Positions 54,467-63,978 of a stretch of DNA of 64,000 nucleotides are shown in pieces (the first letter of the stretch is position 1; each line of letters opens with the position of its first letter). A program made the translations under genes and the position numbers. Origin of the DNA: Paraburkholderia rhynchosiae (GTDB lineage Bacteria; Pseudomonadota; Gammaproteobacteria; Burkholderiales; Burkholderiaceae); assembly GCF_002879865.1 (NCBI RefSeq), contig NZ_PNXY01000002.1:186001-250000 (forward strand), given 5' to 3'. A model generated the notes under the pieces. The model saw nothing but the letters and a program-made list of their open reading frames with translations, did no database searches and was not told where the DNA came from.

Positions 54467-55765
54467 TCACTGTTCCAGAAGCGCGCGCATATCGGCGGTG
54501 CGTTCGTTCGCCATGCTGCGCCGTTTCGCGAGCCACATCATGAACGTGATGAAGATGCCGAACACGACAATGATCCACTGCGCAGGCATCTTCGCAGTCA
54601 GCAGCAGAGCGTACGCGCCGAGCATCAGAAGCACGGCGAGATTCTGGTTGAAATTTTGCACCGAGATCGAATGGCCGGCGGACAGCAGCGTCGCACCGCG
54701 ATGCTGGAGAATCGCGTTCATCGGCACGATGAAAAAGCCCGACAGCGCGCCGAGCAGAATCATCAACGGGTAGGCAAGCAGAATGTAGATCGGCGCCACA
54801 TATGAGCCAATGTGGATGCCCGTGCCCGCGGGAAAGAGGTCCTTGTTGTAGAAGGCCATCGCAATCGCGACCACGCCGGTGACGATGCCCACCGGCAGCA
54901 CGCGCAGCGAACGGCGCAACGGAATCAGCGCGGCCGCCGCAGCTGCGCCGAATGCAATGCCCAAACCCGTGACGCCTTGCATGACCGCCGCCTTCGACAG
55001 CGACAAGCCGAGGTTCACGTTGGCCCACTTCAGCACCAGCAATTGCATCGTCACGGCGCCGCCCCACATCAACGTCGTCACCCACAGCGCGATCTGCGCA
55101 AGCTTGTCGCTCCACAGCACGTTGAAGCAATGATAGAAGTCTCCGGCCAGTTTCGTCGGCTCGGAAAGGCGGTTGGGATAGCGCGCGCCAGTATCGGGAA
55201 TGAAGATGTTGATCGCGGCGGCGATCGCGTACGTGAGCATCACGGCGAACATCGCGAGATCGGCGGACGAGCGGATCAGCGGCAGGTGCGCGTGCGCGAC
55301 GAATTTATCGGCGAACGTGCTGATGAGCGCGCCGCCCAGCATCGTGCCGACGATCGTCGACAGCACGGTAGCCGATTCAAGCCATGCGTTTGCCTTGACG
55401 AGTTTTTCGGCGAGCAGCAGCTCGGTGAGAATGCCGTACTTCGCGGGCGAATAAGCGGCCGCGCCGAAGCCGACCACGCCGTAAGCGATCATCGGATGCA
55501 CACCGGCGATCATCATCAGGCAGCCGCTTGCCTTCAGCGCGTTCGAGATGAACATCACGTGGCGCTTTTGCATGGCGTCCGCGAACGCGCCGACGAACGG
55601 CGCGAGCAGCACGTACGAGACGGTGAAGAAGATCTGCAGCAACGGCGTGACCCACGCGGCTGAGCGGATCACGGATAACAACGCGATGGCGGCGATCAGC
55701 AGGGCATTGTCCGCAAGCGACGAAATGAACTGCGCCGCGATGATGGTGTAGAAGCCTTTTTTCAT
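54467..55765 (-). CDS. lplT: lysophospholipid transporter LplT
   Basis: A major-facilitator-superfamily flippase that imports lysophospholipids across the inner membrane for re-acylation. The 432-residue protein has about twelve membrane segments, starts MKKGFYTIIAAQFISSLADNAL as in the family, and has the LplT-type VGFGAAAYSPAKYGIL motif near residue 105. In E. coli it is fused operonically with aas; no acyltransferase gene is beside it here. ATG at 55765 is the natural start; the open frame upstream is repetitive and Ala-rich. Confidence 0.9.
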   Translation of the reverse strand: MKKGFYTIIAAQFISSLADNALLIAAIALLSVIRSAAWVTPLLQIFFTVSYVLLAPFVGAFADAMQKRHVMFISNALKASGCLMMIAGVHPMIAYGVVGFGAAAYSPAKYGILTELLLAEKLVKANAWLESATVLSTIVGTMLGGALISTFADKFVAHAHLPLIRSSADLAMFAVMLTYAIAAAINIFIPDTGARYPNRLSEPTKLAGDFYHCFNVLWSDKLAQIALWVTTLMWGGAVTMQLLVLKWANVNLGLSLSKAAVMQGVTGLGIAFGAAAAAALIPLRRSLRVLPVGIVTGVVAIAMAFYNKDLFPAGTGIHIGSYVAPIYILLAYPLMILLGALSGFFIVPMNAILQHRGATLLSAGHSISVQNFNQNLAVLLMLGAYALLLTAKMPAQWIIVVFGIFITFMMWLAKRRSMANERTADMRALLEQ

Positions 55766-55828
55766 GAAGTGGATGGGAAGCTGCGCGCAGAAGAGGCGCA
55801 GATGCTGGCGCGGGCAAGAGCGCACGAG

Positions 55829-55864
55829 AAGGGCGCCGGCAAGGGCGCAGGCAAGGGCGCAGCG
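55829..55864. repeat. 12-bp tandem repeat (3 copies) upstream of lplT
   Basis: Units at 55829-55840, 55841-55852 and 55853-55864 share AAGGGCGC followed by variants of CGGC/AGGC. A partial, decayed copy precedes them. Confidence 0.85.
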
Positions 55865-56107
55865 AGGAACGCGAAATGCAGCCGGCGATGAAGCACGCCA
55901 GCGCGGCTTCCCGCTTTGTAGCACGAACGCTCGCCGGATGCAGGCGCGCCAACGAAAAAGCGGCCGAAGCCGCTTGTCGTGATTCTATCCGTCGTGATTC
56001 CGCTTGCTGCGTTCGTGCTCGGGGTGGTGCAGCGTTTCCCGTTGCACGGCGTAGTGTCGAGCGAACGGGCGCACGTGTTGCCGGGGTTGCGGGGAGTTTC
56101 GTCGAGA

Positions 56108-56149
56108 CAGGCCCCGAGCCAGGTCCCGAGCCAGGCCCCGGGTCAGGCC
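56108..56149. repeat. 12-bp tandem repeat (3.5 copies) abutting the suhB stop
   Basis: Units CAGGCCCCGAGC, CAGGTCCCGAGC, CAGGCCCCGGGT and a half copy CAGGCC end exactly next to the suhB stop codon. Read through in the suhB frame they would encode a Gly-Leu-x-Arg / Asp-Leu-Ala-Arg pattern. Confidence 0.88.
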
Positions 56150-56953
56150 TTAAGCCGCTTGCTGACGCGTGCGGCTGTAGCGCGAGAGGATCGGCACCAT
56201 TTGCGCGTAAATCTTCGGATTGCCCGCGACAACTTCGCCGACGTGCAGGAAGTCGGAATCACCGGTGTAGTTGCCCACCAGGCCGCCGGCTTCGGTAATC
56301 AGCAGGCTGCCTGCGGCGACATCCCACGGATTCAGGCCTTGCTCGAAGAAGCCGTCCATGCGGCCCGCGGCAACGTTCGCCAGATCGAGCGCGGCCGCGC
56401 CCGGACGGCGCAAGCCCGCGCACGCTTGCGTCATTTCCGCGAACTGGCGGCCATACGCGTCGAGACCGTCTGTTTCGCGGAACGGGAAGCCGGTGCCGAT
56501 CAGGCCGTCGGCCAGACGGTCGCGCTTGGCGACGCGAATGCGACGGTCGTTCAGGAATGCGCCACGGCCGCGCGAAGCGGTGAACAGGTCGTTGCGGGTC
56601 GGGTCATAAATCACGGCCTGGGTCACGATGCCTTTGTGAGCCAGCGCGATGGACACGCAGTAGTACGGAAAACCGTGAATGAAGTTGGTGGTGCCGTCGA
56701 GCGGATCGATGATCCACTGGTACTCGGACTCGTTGTCCGATTTGCCGGACTCTTCGGCGAGGATCGCGTGATCGGGGTAGGCGGTCTTCAGCGTGTCGAT
56801 AATCGCCGCTTCAGACGCTTTGTCGATCTCCGTGACGAAATCGTTGTGCTGCTTTTTGCTGACCTGAATGAGATCGAGGTCGAGCGACGCGCGGTTGATG
56901 ATCTGAGCTGCGCGGCGCGCGGCCTTCACAGCAATATTGAGCATGGGATGCAT
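56150..56953 (-). CDS. suhB: inositol-1-monophosphatase family protein SuhB
   Basis: A Mg2+-dependent phosphatase; SuhB also acts as a factor in rRNA transcription antitermination with Nus proteins. The 267-residue protein has the three metal motifs: EES near 71, [12 protein letters not shown] at about 88-99, and [15 protein letters not shown] near 217. Start [13 protein letters not shown] is standard (an in-frame ATG three codons later is possible). It is divergent from trmJ, as is common. Confidence 0.94.
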   Translation of the reverse strand: MHPMLNIAVKAARRAAQIINRASLDLDLIQVSKKQHNDFVTEIDKASEAAIIDTLKTAYPDHAILAEESGKSDNESEYQWIIDPLDGTTNFIHGFPYYCVSIALAHKGIVTQAVIYDPTRNDLFTASRGRGAFLNDRRIRVAKRDRLADGLIGTGFPFRETDGLDAYGRQFAEMTQACAGLRRPGAAALDLANVAAGRMDGFFEQGLNPWDVAAGSLLITEAGGLVGNYTGDSDFLHVGEVVAGNPKIYAQMVPILSRYSRTRQQAA

Positions 56954-57361
56954 GGACTAAATCCTTGTGCCGGGGCAGCACGGCTGCTTGCCGGTAAATG
57001 AGCGCTAGGCGCGCGCTAATTGGCAACCTCTACGAGGCGCGAAAACAGCACGGAACGCTTGCCTGGTACAGGACCGGTGCGCATTCCGCCAACGGAGACG
57101 AATTGAATAAGAACGAGGCGCCCGGCTTTGCATGGGCCGTTTGCGCATCTGCAAACAGGTGCTCAGGCCGGGCGCGAATCTCGGTATTTTACCTGAGTCC
57201 GCAGCTTGCGACAGCGTTTGGACGGATGCGGCGCGTTCTTGCGCGACTCGGTGCGCGATTCGGTGCGCGATTCGGTGTGTGATTCGGTGTATGAGCCGCG
57301 CGCAATTCCATGCGTAATTCCGCGCCCTGGCGCGTTGGCGCTACCATACGCGTTCTTTGGC
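56954..57361 (+). other. divergent region between suhB and trmJ
   Basis: About 408 bp containing a 12-bp tandem repeat array (57241-57288). The trmJ frame is open back to 57206 through the repeat, which would encode Asp-Ser-Val-Arg repeats; there is no ribosome site to support that. No other gene or clear promoter is seen. Confidence 0.5.
57241..57288 (+). repeat. 12-bp tandem repeat (4 copies) upstream of trmJ
   Basis: Units GCGCGACTCGGT, GCGCGATTCGGT (twice) and GTGTGATTCGGT follow each other without gaps. A decayed fifth copy may follow at 57289. Confidence 0.9.
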
Positions 57362-58222
57362 TTGCAGAACCTTACCGTGGACCACACCCACCATTCTTCC
57401 GATCCGGCCGTGGCGGACTTGCGCGGCGGCTTCACATCGACGCGCTTTGTGCTTGTCGAGCCGAGCCACCCCGGCAACGTAGGAGCTGCGGCGCGTGCGC
57501 TGAAAACCATGGGTTTTTCGCGGCTCGTGCTGGTCTCGCCGCGTGTGCCGCATGTGCAGAGCGATCCGGAAGCCATCGCGATGGCAAGCGGCGCCGACGA
57601 CGTGCTCGCCTCCGCGCACGTCGTGCCGACACTTGCCGACGCCTTGAGCGGCGTGCATTGGTCAATCGCGCTCACCGCCCGGCAGCGCGAATATGGACCG
57701 CCGCAATGGACGCCGCGTGCGGCCGCCAGTCTCGCGCGCGACGAGGCGTTGCTCGGCGAGATCGCGTTGGTGTTCGGCAACGAGCGCACCGGTTTGTCGA
57801 ATGAAGACGTTGAGCGGTGCAGCGCACTCGCGCATATTCCGGCCAATCCGGCCTACAGTTCGCTTAATCTCGCCCAGGCGGTGCAGGTGTTGGCGTATGA
57901 ACTGCGGATGATTTACCTTGTGACCGCTAGCGCGGCGGACTCGGCGTCGGCGGCCGTTCCAACCGCTGCGGCGCCCGGGACGCATGCCGAGCCTGCCGGC
58001 GTACGCGCCGCGAGCGATGAGATCGAAAGCATGTTCATGCACCTCCAAAGCGCGCTCGTGGCGCTGGAGTTTCTCGATCCCGCTAACCCGAAGAAGCTGA
58101 TGTCCCGCTTGCGGCGACTCTTCGCGCGTTCTGGGTTGGAACGCGAGGAAGTCAACATCGTGCGCGGCATCGCCAAGCACATTCTGCTTAAAACAGGACG
58201 CAAGGACGGCGACGCGCAATAA
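57362..58222 (+). CDS. trmJ: tRNA (cytidine/uridine-2'-O-)-methyltransferase TrmJ
   Basis: A SPOUT-class enzyme that 2'-O-methylates position 32 of some tRNAs. About 286 residues. The knotted SPOUT domain shows FVLVEPSHPGNVGAAARALKTMG, IALVFGNERTGLSNEDVERC and IPANPAYSSLNLAQAVQVLAYELR, the three SpoU motifs; a helical C-terminal extension (about 215-286) matches TrmJ rather than TrmL. The start is uncertain: TTG at 57362 or GTG at 57377; neither has a ribosome site. suhB-trmJ-cysE is a common order. Confidence 0.92.
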   Translation: MQNLTVDHTHHSSDPAVADLRGGFTSTRFVLVEPSHPGNVGAAARALKTMGFSRLVLVSPRVPHVQSDPEAIAMASGADDVLASAHVVPTLADALSGVHWSIALTARQREYGPPQWTPRAAASLARDEALLGEIALVFGNERTGLSNEDVERCSALAHIPANPAYSSLNLAQAVQVLAYELRMIYLVTASAADSASAAVPTAAAPGTHAEPAGVRAASDEIESMFMHLQSALVALEFLDPANPKKLMSRLRRLFARSGLEREEVNIVRGIAKHILLKTGRKDGDAQ

Positions 58223-58409
58223 GGGCAGGGCCGGCGTCGACTACGGCGACGACCTTTTGCGCTACATGGACTTCCGGCAGGTTTCTGGCAACCGTCCTAC
58301 AATCCACGAAACGTTCTAAGCAAAGCTGCCGACCTGCTATGCGGCAGCCATGCACGCGTGCATCGTATTTCGCGCATGCGTCTTTCTCCCACACAACATA
58401 GTCCCTGCC

Positions 58410-59324
58410 ATGTTCACGAGACTTCGCGAAGACATCGCCACGATCCGCGAGCGCGATCCCGCCGCCCGCAGCGCCTGGGAAGTGCTGACGTGTTATCCAG
58501 GCTTGCACGCGCTGGTGCTGCACAGGCTCGCGCACGCGTGCTGGCAAGGGCGGCGCCGCTGGCTCGCACGCTTCGTCTCGCAGATGGCGCGCTTCATGAC
58601 GGGCATCGAAATTCATCCGGGCGCCACAGTGGGGCGGCGCGTGTTCATCGATCACGGGATGGGCGTGGTGGTCGGCGAGACCGCGCAAATCGGCGATGAT
58701 TGCACGATCTACCAGGGCGTGACGCTCGGCGGCACGTCGCTCACGCGCGGCGCGAAGCGGCATCCGACGCTCGAGCGCGGCGTGATCGTGGGCGCGGGCG
58801 CGAAGGTGCTCGGCGGTTTCACGATCGGCGCGGACGCGAAGATCGGATCGAATGCGGTGGTGACGAAGCCCGTGCCCGCAGGCGGCACCGCGGTGGGTAA
58901 TCCGGCTCGGGTGATCGTGCCGGCGGCGGCTTCGGTTTCCGCGGCTTCTGTCCCGGCGATGGCCACGGCTGTCGGCGCAAGTGCCAATGGCAGCGCGAGC
59001 GCGGCTTGCAACACCGCAGCCAATGAGCGCGCCGCTTCGAATGACGCCGTGCGTGGCGGCAACAAGCGCGTGACCGAGCGCAGCGACTTCTGCGCCTATG
59101 GCATCACGCCGAACGCGGACGATCCTGTGTCGCTGGCCATTCACGGGCTGATCGATCACGCGGCCACGCAAGCCAAACGCATCGATGAAATCGTCGTTGC
59201 GCTCGAGCGCCTCGGCACGAGTCTCGAAGGACTGCAAGGCGCCGACGCAGCGTTGCTCGATCTGCGGCGGTTGTCCGCGGCGATTGCAGGCAAGGTGGAT
59301 GGGACGGTGACGGAAGAGCGTTGA
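58410..59324 (+). CDS. cysE: serine O-acetyltransferase
   Basis: Acetylates serine with acetyl-CoA, the first step of cysteine synthesis. The N-terminal helical part and left-handed beta-helix (to about residue 172) show [36 protein letters not shown] and the loop [15 protein letters not shown]. The 304-residue protein then has a Ser/Ala-rich linker (about 172-215) and a C-terminal helical segment ending in [17 protein letters not shown]. The extension is longer than in E. coli CysE; related tails occur in other beta-proteobacteria. cysS, which uses cysteine, lies 3.3 kb away. Confidence 0.93.
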   Translation: MFTRLREDIATIRERDPAARSAWEVLTCYPGLHALVLHRLAHACWQGRRRWLARFVSQMARFMTGIEIHPGATVGRRVFIDHGMGVVVGETAQIGDDCTIYQGVTLGGTSLTRGAKRHPTLERGVIVGAGAKVLGGFTIGADAKIGSNAVVTKPVPAGGTAVGNPARVIVPAAASVSAASVPAMATAVGASANGSASAACNTAANERAASNDAVRGGNKRVTERSDFCAYGITPNADDPVSLAIHGLIDHAATQAKRIDEIVVALERLGTSLEGLQGADAALLDLRRLSAAIAGKVDGTVTEER

Positions 59325-59336
59325 AGGTTGGTAGCG

Positions 59337-59354
59337 GTGCCGCGCGTGCGGCAC
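59337..59354. terminator. possible hairpin between convergent cysE and lpxH
   Basis: A 7-bp GTGCCGC/GCGGCAC stem with a GCGT loop, flanked by GGTTG and CAACC that could extend it. No T-run, so it may be a weak terminator or only an RNA 3' end structure. Confidence 0.35.
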
Positions 59355-59370
59355 ACAACCGCGCACAAGT

Positions 59371-60168
59371 TCAATCGACGGGCAGCGCCCTGATCCCGTC
59401 CGAATCGATACGCAGATACCCCCCACGGCGTTCGCCGTGATCCAGATCCCAATCCGGCAGCACCCACCGTATCCCGCCTGGCTCGCGATGGCGCGCCGGC
59501 CGGTGCGTGTGGCCATGAATCATAGTCGCGGCTTTCGATGATTTGAACAGCGCCGCGACGGCCTTCGGCGTCACGTCGTATTTCGGCGAAATTGGCCGCG
59601 AACGGCCTTGCTCGCTTTTGGCCCGCATGTTTTCCGCGAGCGCCTGGCGCCATGAAAATGGCGACGCGAGAAACAGCATCTGCGCAAGATGGTTGCGCGC
59701 GAAACCCCGGAAAATTTGATAACCGCGATCCGCGGTGCACAAGCCATCGCCATGCGCGAGCGCGATGCGCGTGCCGAATGCGGTGATCACGAACGGATCG
59801 GGCAGCCAGATCGCGCCGGCCGCTTTCATGAAGCGCTTGCCGAGCAGAAAGTCGCGGTTGCCGTGCATGATGTAGAGCGCGATGCCGCGCTCGGTCAGCG
59901 TGTGTAACAGCGCGGCCATACGTGCGACGAACGGCTCCGCGAGCATGTCGTCGCCGATCCAGTACTCGAACAGATCGCCGAGAATGAAAACGGAATCCGC
60001 CTGGTCTGCGGTGACGCGTATGAAATGTTCGAACGCGGCGACCGTTCGCGGGATCGCCTCGCTCAAATGAATATCGGAGAGGAAAAAAAACGGGCGTGCG
60101 GCGTGCGGGCGTTTGCCCTCGCCAGGCACGCCCGCGGCGACGCTTCGCAGCGGCGTTTCTTGCAGCAT
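59371..60168 (-). CDS. lpxH: UDP-2,3-diacylglucosamine diphosphatase
   Basis: A peripheral membrane Mn2+ enzyme that hydrolyses UDP-2,3-diacylglucosamine to lipid X in lipid A synthesis. The 265-residue calcineurin-like protein has the motifs SDIHLSE near 31-37, GDLFEYW, HGNRDFLLG, AHGDGLC and GHTHRPARH. The first 25 residues are an extra, weakly conserved N terminus; a shorter start cannot be excluded. The order lpxH-ppiB-...-cysS is conserved with E. coli. Confidence 0.94.
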   Translation of the reverse strand: MLQETPLRSVAAGVPGEGKRPHAARPFFFLSDIHLSEAIPRTVAAFEHFIRVTADQADSVFILGDLFEYWIGDDMLAEPFVARMAALLHTLTERGIALYIMHGNRDFLLGKRFMKAAGAIWLPDPFVITAFGTRIALAHGDGLCTADRGYQIFRGFARNHLAQMLFLASPFSWRQALAENMRAKSEQGRSRPISPKYDVTPKAVAALFKSSKAATMIHGHTHRPARHREPGGIRWVLPDWDLDHGERRGGYLRIDSDGIRALPVD

Positions 60169-60213
60169 TGAAGGTGCCTGAGTGTCAGTTTTCTAGTTCG
60201 AACGCGCTCGCAT

Positions 60214-60708
60214 TCAGTCGACGACCACGGCCTTTTCGATCACGACATCGTCCACCGGTACGTCCTGATGGAAGCCCTTCGAACCCGTCTTGACCTTCTT
60301 GATCTTCTCGACGATGTCCATGCCTTCGACCACCTTGCCGAACACCGCGTAACCCCAGCCTTGCGGCGTGGGCGATGAGTGGTTCAGGAACTCGTTGTCG
60401 TTCACGTTGATGAAGAATTGCGCGGTAGCTGAGTGCGGGTCGTTCGTGCGAGCCATCGCGACCGAGCCGTTCACGTTCTTCAGACCGTTGTTCGCTTCGT
60501 TGTTGATCGGCTCGGCCGTCGGCTTCTGCTTCATGCCGGGTTCGAAGCCGCCGCCCTGGATCATGAAGCCGTCGATCACGCGGTGGAACACCGTGTTGTC
60601 GTAGTGGCCGGCCTTCACGTAGTTGAGGAAGTTTTCAACCGACTTCGGCGCCTTCTCGGCGTTCAGTTCGAGTTTGATGACGCCGTGGTTCGTATGCAGT
60701 TCAACCAT
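60214..60708 (-). CDS. ppiB: cytoplasmic cyclophilin (peptidyl-prolyl isomerase B)
   Basis: A 164-residue cyclophilin without signal peptide. The catalytic core shows [21 protein letters not shown] and the [17 protein letters not shown] signature. AAGGA precedes the ATG at a good spacing. It is 45 bp upstream of lpxH and 162 bp downstream of a periplasmic paralogue, a tandem pair from gene duplication. Confidence 0.95.
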   Translation of the reverse strand: MVELHTNHGVIKLELNAEKAPKSVENFLNYVKAGHYDNTVFHRVIDGFMIQGGGFEPGMKQKPTAEPINNEANNGLKNVNGSVAMARTNDPHSATAQFFINVNDNEFLNHSSPTPQGWGYAVFGKVVEGMDIVEKIKKVKTGSKGFHQDVPVDDVVIEKAVVVD

Positions 60709-60870
60709 GATGGAATCCTTTGATGAACGGGGTGGGTGGAAGGCGTGGCGAGCTGTCGTGCGCAGTGTGCATTGACGTGCGTTCGACGGCGGGCCGCGCC
60801 GGGGCGTGGATTTGACGCTTCTGCGCGAGCGTTCTCGCGGGTTCTTCGCGGGTGTCCTCGCGCTGTCCTG

Positions 60871-61455
60871 TTACTTGTTGCCGACGACCGTGGCCGATTC
60901 GATCACGACCGGCTTTTGCGGCACATCGCTCATCGGGCCGCGCGTGGTGGTCGGCGTGCCTTCGATCTTCTTAACGACGTCCATGCCGCTCGTGACCTTG
61001 CCGAACACCGCGTAGCCATTGCCGTCCGGATTCGGATAGTCGAGACCGGCGTTGTCTACCGTGTTGATGAAGAACTGCGCGGTGGCCGAATTCGGATCAC
61101 TGGTGCGCGCCATTGCGAGTGTGCCTACCGTGTTCTTCAGACCGTTACGGCTTTCGAGCGGAATCGCCGCGCGCGTGGGCTTCTCGGCGAAGCTCTGCGT
61201 ATAGCCGCCGCCCTGGATCATGAAGCCGCGAATCACGCGATGAAAAATCGTGCCGCTGTACTGGCCGGACTTCACATAGTCGAGAAAGTTCGCCACTGTC
61301 TTCGGCGCTTTCTCAGGATACAACTCGACGCGAATATCGCCTTCCGACGTCTTGAGGAGGACGGACGGATGCGCGGCTTGCGAACCGGACTGGGCAAACG
61401 CGGGTGCGTTTGCGATCAGGGCGGCGCTGCCGAGCGCCAACATCAACCATTTCAT
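60871..61455 (-). CDS. ppiA: periplasmic cyclophilin (peptidyl-prolyl isomerase A)
   Basis: A 194-residue cyclophilin with a signal peptide (MKWLMLALGSAALIANAPAFAQ). The core has [20 protein letters not shown] and [17 protein letters not shown], close to ppiB, showing common ancestry. GAGGA lies five bases before the ATG. It acts on folding proteins in the periplasm. It lies 47 bp after the TPR protein gene. Confidence 0.94.
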   Translation of the reverse strand: MKWLMLALGSAALIANAPAFAQSGSQAAHPSVLLKTSEGDIRVELYPEKAPKTVANFLDYVKSGQYSGTIFHRVIRGFMIQGGGYTQSFAEKPTRAAIPLESRNGLKNTVGTLAMARTSDPNSATAQFFINTVDNAGLDYPNPDGNGYAVFGKVTSGMDVVKKIEGTPTTTRGPMSDVPQKPVVIESATVVGNK

Positions 61456-61502
61456 GAAGATCCTCAGGGTTGGATAAAACGTGTGACAGAAAACGTAGCG
61501 GC

Positions 61503-62327
61503 TTATTGCGAGGGCGCCATGTAAGGCGGCATGGCGAGCGAGCCGTTCGCGCCGCCGTACTGGAAGCTCGGCGTTTGCGTCATGTTCGCGGTGGCGCGGG
61601 CCGTGTAGTTCTCCTGCGCGGCGGCGGCTTTTTTCGCCGATGTACCCGCCTTCGGCGGCGACACGATCTTCTGGATGTCGGCGATGCGCTGCGTGGTGGT
61701 GGCGCTCGCCTTACCGAGGCTTTGCGCGCGACGATACGCTTCGTTAGCCATGCGCAGATAGAGGTCGCCGAGATTCTCGTACGCGAGACCGTAGCCCGGA
61801 TTGACCTTGGTCGCCGTTTCGAGCGCCGCGCGTGCTTCGACGTAGCGGCCGTGCTTCGCATAAAGCGCGGCCAGGTTGTTATACGGCTCGGGCAACTCGG
61901 GGTACAACTGCGTGAGTTCGGTGAACGCGGTGATCGCTTCGTCGTCGCGATTCAGATGCGCGAGCACGGTGGCGCGCTTGAACTTCGCCTGCGCATCGCG
62001 CGGATTGGAGGCGATACGCGCGTCGAGTTGCGTTAATGATGCTTGCCAGTCTTTTTGCGCAATCGACGCGTCGATCTCAGGCGTGTTATCGCGCACGGCG
62101 GGGCCTTGCGGCATGGTCGGCGTTTTCTGTGCGAAGGCGGCGGCGCCCGGCAGAATGCCCAGGGCGACAGCCACGGTGACACGCAATGTAACGGCGCGCG
62201 CGAACGCACGTGCGATGTCACGGCGGGCGCCGCGTGTATGGCAGCCTGCATGGCCGCGCATGGGGCCGCTGAAGGCCGTCGCGGCGAGGGTCGCAGCGCT
62301 GTGCGCGCGGCCGCTGGAAGGTTTCAT
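61503..62327 (-). CDS. secreted TPR-repeat protein
   Basis: About 274 residues. An unusually long, Arg-rich N terminus precedes a hydrophobic signal segment (VTLRVTVAVALGILPGAAAFAQ, about 46-67); a later Met at residue 23 may be the real start. The mature part has at least three TPR-like repeats (about 85-195, for example LPEPYNNLAALYAKHGRYVEARAAL is split across them) and an Ala/Lys-rich end. No enzyme motif. It is first in a minus-strand set with ppiA, ppiB and lpxH and could help periplasmic protein assembly; that is inference. Confidence 0.8.
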   Translation of the reverse strand: MKPSSGRAHSAATLAATAFSGPMRGHAGCHTRGARRDIARAFARAVTLRVTVAVALGILPGAAAFAQKTPTMPQGPAVRDNTPEIDASIAQKDWQASLTQLDARIASNPRDAQAKFKRATVLAHLNRDDEAITAFTELTQLYPELPEPYNNLAALYAKHGRYVEARAALETATKVNPGYGLAYENLGDLYLRMANEAYRRAQSLGKASATTTQRIADIQKIVSPPKAGTSAKKAAAAQENYTARATANMTQTPSFQYGGANGSLAMPPYMAPSQ

Positions 62328-62580
62328 AGGCTCGGGTCTGGATGTTATACTCCGAGCCATTCTAACAAAAGGTCTGCGCGTTCCGTCGAACCGCCGGCTG
62401 TCTTTTCGCCACTCGTGGTCGTCTCCGCCTTGATAGCAGTCTGACCGCCGCACCAGGTGCACCGGTTTGCTGCTGTGCGTGTTGCAACAGTCGAGCAACA
62501 GTTGGCCCCCGCCGTCTTCTTCGCGGGGCTGCGCGCACGAAACACATTGCGGATTTCTTTCGGCCCACGCACCGCTCTCT

Positions 62581-63978
62581 ATGGAATCACTGCGCATCTA
62601 CAACACGCTCGCGCGTGACAAGCAAACTTTCGTGCCGCTGCAGGCAGGCGTCGTGCGGATGTACGTCTGCGGGATGACCGTGTACGACTATTGTCACGTC
62701 GGTCATGCGCGTGTGATGGTGGTGTTCGACATCGTGCAGCGGTGGCTGCGCACGCTCGGCTACCAGGTGACGTACGTGCGCAATATCACCGACATCGACG
62801 ACAAGATCATCCGCCGCGCCGTCGAGAACGGTGAGACGATCAAGTCGCTGACCGATCGCTTCATCAATGCATTGCATGAAGACGCGGACGCGCTCGGCAT
62901 CGAGCGGCCCGACATCGAGCCGCGCGCCACCGACTTCATTGCGCCGATGCTCGGCATGATCGAGAAGCTCGAAGCAAACGGCTACGCGTATCAGGCGAGC
63001 GACGGCGACGTAAATTACGCGGTGCGCAAGTTCGCGGGCTACGGCAAGCTCTCGGGCAAGTCGCTGGAAGATCTGCGCGCGGGCGAGCGCGTCGCCGCGA
63101 ACGACGCGAAAGAAGATCCGCTCGACTTCGTACTATGGAAGCAGGCGAAGCCCGACGAACCCTCCGACACCGGTTGGGATTCGAAGTACGGGCGCGGCCG
63201 TCCCGGCTGGCATATCGAATGCTCGGCTATGGGCTGCACGTTGCTTGGCGAACGTTTCGACATTCATGGCGGCGGGCAGGACTTGCAGTTCCCGCACCAC
63301 GAAAACGAAATCGCGCAAAGTGAAGCTGCTACCGGTCAAACCTTCGTGAATTATTGGATGCACAACGGCTATGTCCAGATCGACAATGAGAAGATGTCGA
63401 AGTCGTTGAATAATTTCTTTACGATTCGCGAAGTATTGGCGCAGTACGATGCCGAGGTCGTGCGTTTTTTCATCGCACGCGCGCATTACCGCTCGCCGTT
63501 GAATTACAGCGACGTGCATATCGACGACGCGCGCAACGCTCTCAGCCGCTTGTACACCGCGCTGAAGGACGTCACGCCGGACGGCGCCGCGCTCGACTGG
63601 AACGAAGCGCATGCGCAGCGTTTCCAGGCAGCCATGAACGACGACTTCAACACGCCGGTTGCAGTGTCGGTGTTGTTCGAGTTGGCAACTGAAGTGAACC
63701 GCACGCGCGACTCCGTGCTGGCCCGTCAACTGCGTTCGCTCGGCGCGGTGCTCGGGTTGCTCGGCCGTGAGCCGCGTGCATACCTGCAGCAGGCAGCGGG
63801 CGCAGCGGTAGAAGGCGCGCTCGAGCCCGCCGCGATCGAAGCGAAGATCGCTGAGCGCGTGGCCGCCAAGCAGGCGAAGGACTATGCGGCAGCAGACCGG
63901 ATCCGGGCCGAATTGCTCGAGGCCGGCGTTGCACTTGAAGACAAACCCGGCGGGTTGACTGAGTGGCGGCGCGTGTGA
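62581..63978 (+). CDS. cysS: cysteinyl-tRNA synthetase
   Basis: A class I aminoacyl-tRNA synthetase that charges tRNA-Cys. The 465-residue protein has the zinc ligand Cys30, HVGH at 39-42 (HIGH motif), the WHIECSAM and [14 protein letters not shown] zinc/substrate region, and KMSKS at 271-275. It is divergent from the TPR protein gene across a 253-bp gap; the end of the gene lies 22 bases before the window edge. No cysteine-responsive leader element is recognisable. Confidence 0.97.
   Translation: MESLRIYNTLARDKQTFVPLQAGVVRMYVCGMTVYDYCHVGHARVMVVFDIVQRWLRTLGYQVTYVRNITDIDDKIIRRAVENGETIKSLTDRFINALHEDADALGIERPDIEPRATDFIAPMLGMIEKLEANGYAYQASDGDVNYAVRKFAGYGKLSGKSLEDLRAGERVAANDAKEDPLDFVLWKQAKPDEPSDTGWDSKYGRGRPGWHIECSAMGCTLLGERFDIHGGGQDLQFPHHENEIAQSEAATGQTFVNYWMHNGYVQIDNEKMSKSLNNFFTIREVLAQYDAEVVRFFIARAHYRSPLNYSDVHIDDARNALSRLYTALKDVTPDGAALDWNEAHAQRFQAAMNDDFNTPVAVSVLFELATEVNRTRDSVLARQLRSLGAVLGLLGREPRAYLQQAAGAAVEGALEPAAIEAKIAERVAAKQAKDYAAADRIRAELLEAGVALEDKPGGLTEWRRV

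Larger units (their letters stand above)
55766..56149. other. intergenic region with two 12-bp tandem repeats
   Basis: This 384-bp gap between lplT and suhB (both minus) contains a 12-bp repeat array at 55829-55864 and another at 56108-56149, just past the suhB stop. Between them is no supported gene. No terminator or clear promoter for lplT is seen. Confidence 0.6.

Noticed and set aside
57241..57288. Possible CRISPR-like array
   Set aside because: The units are only 12 bp and directly adjacent with no spacers, and no cas genes are present.
57206..57361. TrmJ extension with Asp-Ser-Val-Arg repeats
   Set aside because: There is no ribosome site and the SPOUT domain begins much later; the repeats are more simply intergenic. 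It was kept as a repeat finding.
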